64,000 nucleotides of DNA. Source: Sordariomycetes sp. S80-01Y (Eukaryota > Ascomycota > Sordariomycetes). Of the stretch, positions 54,967-64,000 are shown piece after piece. Location of the stretch: positions 2,294,001-2,358,000 of the forward strand of contig JAXQJY010000030.1 in the NCBI GenBank assembly GCA_037042185.1, in the 5' to 3' direction. The notes under the pieces were generated by a model. That model saw only the letters and a program-made list of their open reading frames with translations, did no database searches and had not been told where the DNA came from. A program made the translations under genes and the position numbers. Numbering within the stretch: position 1 is the stretch's first letter; every line of letters begins with the position of its first letter.

Positions 54967-55901
54967 TTTGAGAGAATGCGTGGTGATTGCTTGTTATCAA
55001 AGAGGTAAGGCAAGGCCCTGGAAAATGGGCCCAAGGCGGAGGAACACGAAGGCAAACAGAGTATTAAAACTCGACCATAGAGAACCCTCATAGCTTTTAT
55101 AACCAAAGCAACCCCAGGTCTTGGCCTTCCTGCCTCTGGGTCTCATCTTTTGAAATCCCTGAAGACCCCAGGTTCCGGAGTGTGAGCGTGCGGGGACAGA
55201 GGGATCCCTGGCCGACGAGGAGAACACGAGACGCAGAAGGACAAGCTCGTGGGGGAAGCGTACATGCCTAGAGCGCAAGGATCCCCCTTGAACTTCATAT
55301 TACTGGAGGAATATCATTACGCTTGCCACTACTGTGGGATCAGCCTTGGTTACCAGAAACTTGCCGAAGATGTCAAGGAGAGCTCGGGGTGCCCAGGCGG
55401 GAGGATGCCGAAGCTTGCATGGGACTTCCCCACAGCGCCGAGCGAGTCTCTCTCGCGGATCTTCCATGTTCGCCTAGTTCTCACTTCACATCATCTGACA
55501 AAGTCCATCACTTCCTCAACTAGTGGACCAAAGGCAGTGACCCCGCACCTTGTGAGCATGCCGATGTCTTAGAGGTGGCGGCCGGCGCCAGATACCGAGC
55601 AGTGAGCAGCCGACTTCCGGCATCTCAACCGAACCAAACCTTGATTGACATCGCCGGTTTTCGGGGTCGACCAGAACACGTTACACCCGGCAAACTGAAC
55701 ACCCTCGCGGAACGATACTTGCTTCGGCCACCGAGACGGTAAGCCGAGGAGTCTACCTCAATTGAGTGTCACTGAAAGCATTCAAATGTCGGTTGATCCC
55801 GCCAACGTTCGACTACATCAGGATCAATACGCAACTCGAATGAGCCACTTCAACCAACGCCCTTCATTTGTTTCTTTGGCAACCCGCCATCGACGAACAA
55901 G
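54967..55901. promoter_or_regulatory. Divergent promoter region, permease / AtuA-CoA-transferase fusion
   Basis: Contains a CGG-N3-CCG inverted repeat at 55725-55733 (CGGCCACCG) and CCGAGG at 55744-55749, about 155-175 bp before the fusion-gene ATG. Open frames at 55249-55572 do not look coding. No gene assigned. Confidence 0.45.
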
Positions 55902-58900
55902 ATGCTGGGACTGATGAACGGCGATGTCGCCGACTTCAATATCCTCACGCCAAATGCCATGCTTGGTTATGGCTTCAACTCGGAGCACTTCTGGTACGGC
56001 GTCACCAAGTTCAAGCCTGAAGCTATCATCGTTGACAGCGGGTCGACTGATGGCGGGCCATATAAGCTCGGTATGGGAAAGATGACCTGTGGCCGCGGAT
56101 CGTATATCAGGGATTTGGAACAGATCCTCGCCGCGGCGTTTCACTACAAGATTAAGGTTCTGATTGGATCTGTTGGAGGTGACGGAAGCAATCAGCATGT
56201 GGCCGAGATGAAAGGAATCGTCGAGGAGATCGCAAACAGGGAGGGCTACTCCTTCAAGATCGCCACAATCGATTGCGGAATCACCAGAGAGCTCATAAAA
56301 TCGCGAATTCAGAATAAGCATGTTTCCCCCTGCGGTCCGCTCGAAGACCTCTTGCCAGAGGTGGTAGATGGGGCCGTGGACATTGTTGCCCAAATGGGCG
56401 CTGAGCCGTAGGTGCTACTTTTCGACGTGCTGTGAACATTATTGAGCTTACAACTCTTAGGTTCTTAGAAGCACTCAAGGATGAGCCAGACATCATTCTT
56501 GGTGGAAGGGCGTATGATCCGGCCCCCTTTGCTGCCTTTTCGATGTCTCGAGGTGCCTCGCCCAATGTCGCATGGCACATGGGTAAGATCATGGAATGCG
56601 GCGGAATTTGTGCAGTGCCCAAAGGCCGATCCATGATCGCAACCATGCGGAAAGACTCGTTCGATCTCACGCCTTTGGCTCCAGAGGAGCGCTGTACGCC
56701 TCTGTCTGTTGCTGCCCATACCTTGTACGAGAAGACGCGACCTGACCTCCTCCCTGGCCCAGGGGGAGTGCTCGACTTGACGAGCGCCAAATACGAGCAG
56801 ATCACTCCAAAGACTTGCCGGGTGTCAGGTGCCCTGTTCCTGGAGAGGCCGTATCAAGTCAAACTAGAGGGTGTTACTCGTCTCGGACACCGCACGATTT
56901 TCATTGGAGGCATTCGAGATCCTATCTTGATTGGCCAAATTGACCATTTCCTCGAAGGTGTACGAAAATATACTCAAAACCTCTTCCCGGGGCTCGACCA
57001 AACCGAAGACTTCCGTCTTCTCTATCACATCTACGGGCGCGACGGAGTTATGGGACCACTTGAGCCGGAGAAGTCCTCACCTCACGAAATTGCTGTGATG
57101 GGCGAGGTCATAGCACCGGCTGCTGAGCTGTCTCACACGGTGGCCAACAACGCCAGGGCCTCGATCCTGCACTCACCCTACCCGAACCAGATTGCGACGA
57201 CCGGGAACTTTGCAAGTCCCTTGTCACCTCACGAGCAGGACGCTGGAGATGTTTTCAAATTCAGCCTGTATCATTTGGTAGACCTGGAAGCCGGCGAGGA
57301 GGTTTCGCTCTTCCCCGTAAAAACCTCGACCATTTCTGCCAACGGTGTCGCCCCAAAGCCCGCGCCGTCGCTCACCGAGGAGAGAACGATCGCGCTCGAC
57401 TCAGGGAGACTGGTACCCATTGCTACCAAATCTGTCCCGAAAGTTGAGGCCAGTATGTCAGAACTGGCTCGCATCATTCGATCCAAGAACTCCGGTCCGT
57501 TTGAGATGACCTTCGATATCATGTTCGATGAGCCAAGCACCTATGAGCGGGTTAAGAAGGCTGATCTCTTGGGCAACGAGACGATTAGGGATCTCTACCA
57601 AGTCACGGATAAAGACATAATCACAAATATGTACTTTGACCCTGCTTTGGCATGGAAATGCACCATCAAGCGCCCATGGGCCCAAGGTAGCTTTGGCGAG
57701 CGAGACACTCTGGGCACTCAGCAACATGCGCCGCTGCTGAATATTCGAGTACCGGATGAAAAGGCCGAAGTGTTCAATCATGGGGACTCTGAATACTTCC
57801 CCTTACCAGATCGTCAGGCATTCTTGGCAAATGACGTTGTCGAGGAGGTATGGAAAGGCCTGAGCCTTCCAACTGCTTCACTTGGCGCTTTGCGTCTCCC
57901 TGACGATACCAACAATCCGAAATTGCCTTCATCTTTCAAGATTGGCATCATAGCTCAGGGAAGTATCGCCTTGTCTGCGCTTCTCGCAGCCCAGATTCAT
58001 GCGCTGCGCAGTGGCTCATCCGTGCCAGCTGTTGAGGTTCCTGCCGCCCACGCTAGCATCGAATTCAAGTCTGAGAGATTGTACGTGCTTGACGGAAAGC
58101 CGACACCTTCTCCTTGGGGTCCTATTGGTGGTCTTCACAAGACTTCTGATGGCCACGTCCGAATTCACGATTCTTTCCCTAACCATGCCAAGGGAACGTT
58201 GAAGTTGGTTGGCTTGCCTGAGGGTTCGACGAGAGAGCAGCTTGCCTCAAAGCTCACCAATTGGGCTAGCATCGATTTTGAGACTGCTTCCACCGTTGAT
58301 GGAAAGATGGCGAATTACGCTCTGCGGACCTACCAGCAGTGGGATGCCCTGCCTCAGTCGGGGGCTATCAACAGCTTCCCTATTGACTGCACACAAATTG
58401 CACCTGGGGTTAACAAAGTGCCCGAGCGCCTATCCAGGCTCGGTCCCAAAGCACTTTCGGGTGTGCGAGTGCTGGAGATGGCTCGCGTGATCGCAGCTCC
58501 CTTAGCTGGAAAAACATTGGCTGCCCACGGTGCGGAAGTTATCTGGATCACTTCACCGAACTTGCCCGACCTACCGACACTAGACCGCGATCTTGGGAGA
58601 GGCAAGAGGACTGTCCAAATCGACCTGAAGAAGCCATCGGATAAGGCGAAGCTCATCGAGCTGATCAGAACTGCTGATATCTTCATCCAAGGCTTCCGAC
58701 CTGGGGCTTTGGCAGGCTATGGTCTGGCACCTGAAGATCTGGCCAAGCTGAACCCCGGGCTCACCATCGCTAATATGTCCGCGTTCGGTCCTCGAGGTCC
58801 TTGGTCCAAGAGAAGAGGGTTTGACTCTCTTGTGCAGACCTTGTCTGGGATGAACCACTCAGAGGCAGAGCACTTTGGAAAGGGTGAGGCAGCAAAGGTC

Positions 58901-59251
58901 ACACCTTGCCAGGCTCTTGATCATGCTGGTGGATATTTCCTCGCCACAGCAGCCCTCGCAGGCTTTTACAAGCATCTCACCGAGGGCGGAGCCTGGAGGA
59001 CCGACGTATCTCTGGCTGGCACCATGAAGTATCTCCGTAGCCTCGGTCAATACTCAGGTGCGAGCGGGTTTGATGCTCCGGATTACAACGAGCCGGATGA
59101 TGTGCCCAATGAATATTATGAGACGAGACCTTCGGGCTTTGGGCCGCTCATGGCCATCAAGCATAGTGCGAAGATTGATGGGCTCGAGGTTGGGTGGGAT
59201 GTTATGCCAAAGCCGCTCGGCTCTGATGTCGCGGAGTGGCAGTCTGGATGA
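55902..59251 (+). CDS. Fusion: AtuA-like + DUF4387 + family III CoA-transferase (CaiB/BaiF)
   Basis: Two exons, 55902-56407 and 56461-59251 (53-nt intron), give 1098 residues. Residues 1 to about 480 are AtuA-like (DUF1446): TPNAMLGYGFNSEHFWYGV, VDSGSTDGGPYKLGMGK, VAQMGAEPFLEAL, ILGGRAYDPAPFAA and TPLSVAAHTLYEKTRPDLLP. Residues about 497-602 match the small DUF4387 partner (RIIRSKNSGPFEMTFDIMFD), which in bacteria is often a separate neighbouring gene. From about 611 to the end is a fungal CoA-transferase III protein: an N-terminal half (IEFKSERLYVLDGKPTPSPW) and the catalytic half (GVRVLEMARVIAAPLAGKTL, GYGLAPEDLAKLNPGLTIAN, CQALDHAGGYFLATAALAGF). The junction lies in one uninterrupted frame with no start codon between the parts. 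AtuA proteins are tied to terpenoid or branched-acid use; CaiB enzymes move CoA between acids. The substrate is unknown. Confidence 0.87.
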
Positions 59252-60238
59252 GCAAAATATTTACAACGTTACTCTCTGCATGTGACACTATGCTTTCAGT
59301 CCATAGAAATATCCCCAGATTTGCTAGAATGTTGGAACGACTTACGTTACACCCGGATAAGGGGACTAATCAATTCATTGGTGCCACGGATCTTGGGAAC
59401 AGTTGCGCATCTGTGTTACTGATGTATTCTGATTCGCCTGAGCTGCGCATCTTCGTCATTTGACCAGACGAGTCAGTTGGGAATGTCACTCTCTAAGTCG
59501 CACAGCTTCGAGTGGTCAAGCCTCGCTTGCCGATCTTCTCCAGACCCCGCAAGCAGCTCCATCTCCTCGCTCCGACATCACCTCACCAGTCCTCTCCTTC
59601 TGCCGCTCTGCTGTCTCCGTCAAAGGACCGAAAACAAGCTCATCAAACAACCTGCCCTCATGCGTCCTTGGCTCGCATCTCACTGCGACTCTGCCGGGCC
59701 TCCTCGCCCAACTGGGCAACTCAACCTCTGCCTCCGAAACATTGTGGGGAAGCCCTTAATATCGAAGTGATCGGCCCCCAACAACCTTAAACGGGCCAGA
59801 CAGGGGGGCCTCCCCTCCTCCGCACCAAGCAGGTTTCCCCACGGACTCGATCAGATGCCCTCGAATCATGTTTCCTTGTCATGTGGTCTGGCAGAGCCTG
59901 ACCGGTGGTGTCCTTGTCGAATGGGGAGGCGGCCCGACTCATGCAGGCACAAAGTGATTGCCGAGTCTTGGCCCGAGCGGGCAGAGCTTCACATGGGAGC
60001 AATATGGCTGCTGGCATTGACTGCGTGGACAGGGGAGTCTACGATGACGATCTCTTCTGCGGCCTTACTGGACTGGGGAGGCACCTGGTCGGGGGAGAAA
60101 GCACCGAAAAGCACATGATCGAGTTATTGCGATGCGGACTTTCATAAAAGACAGGCCCGGCCTGGCCTGATGCCCGGCGGTTTCCCGGTCCCAATCTGTG
60201 TGTCTTCATTTTCTTCCCTGTGAGCTACGCTGCCTATC
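59252..60238. other. Upstream region of the beta-glucosidase
   Basis: 3' region of the fusion gene and promoter of the GH3 gene. CATAAAA at 60143-60149, 90 bp before the ATG, may serve as a TATA element, and CTGGGG at 60073-60078 fits the CreA carbon-repressor core SYGGRG. Frames at 59460-59790 and 59787-60147 overlap each other and do not look like genes. Confidence 0.45.
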
Positions 60239-62504
60239 ATGCGTTGCGAGTTTGTTGCCTCATTGGCGTTGGCAATTTTGCCCTTCGTCTCTGGTGAGTG
60301 TACCCAACGTCGCTAGCGAATCTGTGCTCACGCAATACAGCCCAATTGACCTGGGACGAGGCCTATGGCAAAGCAGAGACTGCCCTCGGTGGCCTGTCTC
60401 TTGAGGAAAAGATTGGAGTCGTTACAGGCGTCGGCTGGCAAGCCGGACAACCCTGTGTCGGCAACACCTCCCCCGTCGAGTCGATCGGGTTCCCTTCTCT
60501 TTGCCTTCAAGACGGCCCTCTTGGCGTCCGCTATGCCTCCTCCATCACAGCCTTCACCCCTGCCGTCCAGGCTGCGCAAACTTGGGATCTACAGCTGATT
60601 CGCGAGCGCGGACAGTTCCACGCCGAGGAAGCTCGTGCTTTGGGTGTGCACGTTCTCCTCTCCCCTGTTGCCGGCGCTCTGGGCAAGATTGCAGAGGGTG
60701 GCCGGAACTGGGAGGGATGGAGCCCGGACCCTTATCTCACGGGTTTGGCCGTTGCAGCGACCATCGAGGAAATGCAAGCCGTCGGTGTCCAAGCCACGAT
60801 CAAGCACTACATTGCGAACGAACAAGAGCTCAACCGGGAGACTATGTCGAGCAATGTCGATGAGAAGACGATGCATGAGCTGTACCTGGCCCCATACTAC
60901 GACGCCGTGAAGTCTGGCGTGGCTGCTACAATGTGCAGTTACAACCAGCTTGATGGTACTTGGGCCTGCGAGAATGACCAGGTCATGAATAAATTCTTGA
61001 AAGAGGAGATGGGCTACCGCGGATACATCATGACGGACTGGGGAGCTCAACACTCGACTGTTCCAGCTGCTGTCTCTGGTCTGGACATGTCGATGCCGGG
61101 CAGCGACTACAACGGCGGAAGCGTCTACTGGGGTGACTCTCTCATTGAGGCCATCAACAGTGGTGAAGTACCTCAGGCTCGAGTCGACAATATGGTGACC
61201 CGCATCCTTGCTGCCTGGTATAAGATGGAGCAGGACACTGGGGACTACCCTCCTGTCAATTTCGAGCTTGACGTTCAGGGCGAGCATGCTTCAAACGTGC
61301 GATCTTGCGCCAGAGATGGTATCGTTCTCCTCAGAAACCAAGGCAGCATCCTCCCCCTGGGTGAGTCACCGAACGTTGCCGTCATTGGCTCAGGCGCCGT
61401 TCTCGGTGATCACGCCAACAATGTCTGTGTCGACAAGGGTTGCAACGACGGCGCTTTGGGCATGGGATGGGGATCTGGCTCTGTCGAGTACCCTTACTTC
61501 TCGGCTCCCTATGATGCCATCAACGATCGTGTCGGCGGCTCTGCTACGCTCAGCGAGTCTGACGACCCATCTGAGGGCGCAGCAGCTGCTTCTGGTGCCG
61601 ATGTGGCTCTCGTCTTCATCACCGCCGATTCGGGCGAAGGCTACATCACTGTTGACGACAATGTCGGGGACCGCAAGAACCTTGACCCCTGGCACGGAGG
61701 CAATGAGCTTGTTAAGGCAGTGGCCGAAGCCAACGACAATGTCATTGTCGTCGTCCACAGTGTCGGTGCCATCATCATGAATGAGATCCTTGCCCTGCCT
61801 TCTGTCAAGGGTGTTGTTTGGGCTGGTCTTCCTTCCCAGGAGAGCGGAAACGCCCTAGTCGATGTTATCTTTGGCGACACTAACCCCAACGGCAAGCTGG
61901 TCTACACCATTGCCAAATCTGCCGACGACTACAACGCCAAGGTTGTGCCGGGTGACGATGACTACGATGAGGGCGTCAACATCGACTACAGGCACTTCGA
62001 CAGTGCTGGAATCGAGCCAGAGTTCGAGTTTGGCTTCGGCTTGTGTAAGTGTACTGTTTTGACCTCGCTCCGAATGCTCGCTGACCATGTCCAGCCTACA
62101 CCAACTTTAGCTACGCTGATCTCGCCGTCGACTCGGCCGCAAGCTCGGGTCCCATCGCCGGTGCGATCGTCTCTGGAGGCCCCGAGGACTTTTACGACGA
62201 AGTCGCAACTGTCACCGCCTCTATCTCCAACAGCGGCGATGTTGCGGGTGCCGAAATCGCCCAGCTCTACCTCTCCTACCCCGAGTCTGCGGCTGGACAA
62301 CCGCCTAAGCAGCTTCGCGGTTTCGCCAAGCTGCCTCTCGAGCCTGGAGCGAGCGGGACTGCAAGCTTCAGTATCCGCAAGAGGGACCTTGCAGTCTGGA
62401 ACGTCGAGGGCCAGCAGTGGACTGTGCCCAGCGGCAACTTTGGCGTCATGGTTGGAGCCAGCAGCCGGGACATCAGACTTGAAGGAACGATCGAGGTGGC
62501 ATAG
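60239..62504 (+). CDS. Secreted beta-glucosidase, glycoside hydrolase family 3
   Basis: Three exons, 60239-60293, 60341-62044 and 62095-62504, give 722 residues. The first exon is the signal peptide (FVASLALAILPFVS). AQLTWDEAYGKAETALGGLS starts the mature enzyme. The (alpha/beta)8 domain has GFPSLCLQDGPLGVR, KHYIANEQE and GYIMTDWGAQHS, where Asp251 is the nucleophile. The second domain has ADSGEGYITVDDNVGDRKNL, and the C-terminal fibronectin-III-like domain follows from FGFGLSYTNFSYADL; the last intron falls exactly at this domain border. Order and length fit the secreted cellobiase/beta-glucosidase group. It removes terminal beta-D-glucose from cello-oligosaccharides or plant glycosides. It follows the fusion gene on the same strand, 987 bp downstream. 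Confidence 0.92.
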
Positions 62505-62943
62505 AGGAGTATAAATTCACGAGTTATGCTGGGTTCATGTTAAAAGAGGCAATGATAAAAATGAAAATGCTGTATTGAGAAACACATGTTCACAATCGAC
62601 CATACTTTTGTTGAAAGTCAAGTGAACTGATATCCTTGGTGACAAGCAAGCTGTTGGCTAGGTCAAGATTGCACATCATCTAGAGCAACACATGTGAGGC
62701 CCTGAAGAGACGCAGTAAGATTCTGCGCGTTAAAAAGCAAGTACAATGTGGAATGCACAGGCAAGGAATACTGGAACCAGGCTGCGTAGCACTGGCAGGC
62801 TGATGAAAGGCGCTGCACACCCGCGCCTCACATTCAAGCTCCCTTCACGTTGCCCTCAGCTTGGGCCTCTTTCAAATACATCACGCCTTCTTCGGGTCAA
62901 GGTTTCATTCTTCCAATCCCTCTGCAAGTTCAGATCCTGCGCA
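62505..62943. other. Intergenic region, beta-glucosidase / hypothetical gene
   Basis: 3' region of the GH3 gene and promoter of the next gene, with a CT-rich tract near 62835-62935. Nothing else seen. Confidence 0.5.
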
Positions 62944-63939
62944 ATGACGGCGCGAACCAACGAGGCCGTAGCAGCCAACTATATCTGGCCGGTCGAACGA
63001 TACGAAGACCTTACGCCCGCCCAGCGCGACTGTGCGCAAGACATCATCGAGGCATTCCGCAAAGCCATGAAGTATGACGATCAAAATAATTGGCGTGCGG
63101 TTGGTAAATCACAGCAAGCCTACTACTTCTGCGAGGAGCACTCCGCCGAGGTGAACTGTCCTCCTCAACTGCATATGCCTTTAGCTGACGCCCAATCCAC
63201 CGCAGGTCTACTGGCGTAAGGTGTTTACAGCCCAATGGCCACACTGGAAGATATGGAACACAACGATCTCAACAGCAAGGCCTGACTTCTCGAAAGCGAA
63301 GCCGCCTCCAGGAGACGTGAGAGTCCCCGTGGGCGTTTGGACACAGGATCTGCCGCCCTCCAGGTGCGCGAAGCGTCACCACAGCAAGGAAAAGATCAAG
63401 AGATGGAGAGCTCGACCTGAGCGAAAGGAGAACGCTACCGCTTATCTACACGTTCGCTACAACGAGGATACGCGGGACCCGTTCGACTTCTTCTACTGCG
63501 ATGACAAGGGAAAGGGCGCCGACTCGCGGTTCATCTGCTTCGGTGGCCACTCACGGGTCGAGAAGCCGGGGCTCCAAGAACGCCTCCTCAACAAGCTATC
63601 GGCCGAGGCTCTAGCTATCCTCATGGCAGATGAGCGTGCGGCTGAGCGAGCTGAGCATTACAACACGTGTCTCTTGATCTACTTGATGCGCTGCCGCTTG
63701 ATGAGAGTCTTGTCGGAAACTGTCCCGGCCAGCTGCATCACACAGCGACAACCAAATCCAACAGCAATAGATCTGAAGGGATACATGTGTCCGAAATTAT
63801 TGAAGCGGTTCTCTTGAAGGGACCATTTACTGGCGAACGCGCTTTTCTTCAGCAGATCATCCGGTATTGGAGGACGAACGATGGTATATTCTCCGACTCG
63901 AATCAGGTTACTCTTCCCAAGGATTTCTGGGAAATCTAG
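62944..63939 (+). CDS. Hypothetical protein, gene model with uncertain 3' end
   Basis: Exon 1 is 62944-63150 (start MTARTNEAVAANYIWPVERY). A 55-nt intron with a CTGAC branch site joins it to exon 2 at 63206 (HSAE-VYWRKVFTAQWPHWK). In that frame exon 2 runs to a stop at 63817, giving 272 residues. From about 63660 a different frame (SLDLLDALPLDESLVGNCPG ... TLPKDFWEI, stop at 63939) looks more protein-like than the first. Either an intron I could not place or a one-base indel moves the reading frame there. The protein is hydrophilic, basic in the middle (RHHSKEKIKRWRARPERKEN), with Trp-rich blocks, no signal peptide and no known domain. Confidence 0.55.
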
Positions 63940-64000
63940 CCCTCTCGAAACTCGCCCTTGCTCACTCGTTCGCTCAACTCCTTCAACGTCCTTCCTGCAA

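Noticed and set aside
55249-55572. 107-codon frame in the permease/fusion divergent promoter
   Set aside because: No domain or signal, and several frames are open together.
47651-62504. Secondary-metabolite biosynthetic cluster
   Set aside because: No polyketide synthase, peptide synthetase, terpene synthase or prenyltransferase is present; the gene set fits uptake and breakdown better.

Overview
The window is nuclear DNA of a filamentous ascomycete, most likely a Sordariomycete. The evidence is 42-60 nt GT-AG introns with CTRAC-type branch points, Zn2Cys6 regulators, sphingolipid C9-methyltransferase, fungal OM14, HRI1 and CBP1-like proteins, secreted plant-wall enzymes, and an AT-rich relic-bearing edge. 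I resolved 25 protein genes. I saw no rRNA, tRNA or CRISPR. The class-level placement is inference.

Layout. 1-2.6 kb is AT-rich, gene-free DNA that looks RIP-affected. 2.6-12.1 kb is sparse and accessory: a secreted PL9 pectate lyase, a decayed LINE with a readable RNase H piece, a secreted M28 aminopeptidase and a P450. 12.1-15.4 kb is a long gene-free stretch leading to a PTR2 peptide transporter, which converges on a DHA1-type MFS exporter. 19.9-26.8 kb is a compact housekeeping block: BOS1 SNARE, thiamine pyrophosphokinase, MIA40, OM14 and a Myb/SANT-like protein. 29-33.5 kb holds a PTS2 peroxisomal thiolase and a SulP-STAS anion transporter. 34.4-41.3 kb holds a GH78 alpha-L-rhamnosidase, an F-box-like protein, an HRI1 homologue and a small six-cysteine CBP1-like secreted protein. 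43.2-47.2 kb holds the sphingolipid methyltransferase and an eight-cysteine secreted protein.

47.6-62.5 kb is the most interesting part. In order it contains a Zn2Cys6 regulator, a divergent cyclase-family hydrolase, a PEX11-like peroxisome protein, a sugar/quinate-type MFS permease, a 1098-residue fusion (AtuA-like + DUF4387 + family III CoA-transferase) and a secreted GH3 beta-glucosidase. This reads as a candidate catabolic cluster: release of an aglycone or sugar outside the cell, uptake, hydrolysis, CoA activation and peroxisomal breakdown. That pathway is inference from domain content and layout. Supporting signals are a CGG-N8-CCG inverted repeat in the regulator/cyclase promoter and CCTCGG (FarA/FarB-type) hexamers upstream of the PEX11-like gene, the fusion gene and the distant thiolase.

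Several gene models depend on unusual splicing: an intron inside the OM14 start codon, an ATG-only coding exon in BOS1, a GC-AG intron in HRI1, and an odd acceptor in the sphingolipid methyltransferase.
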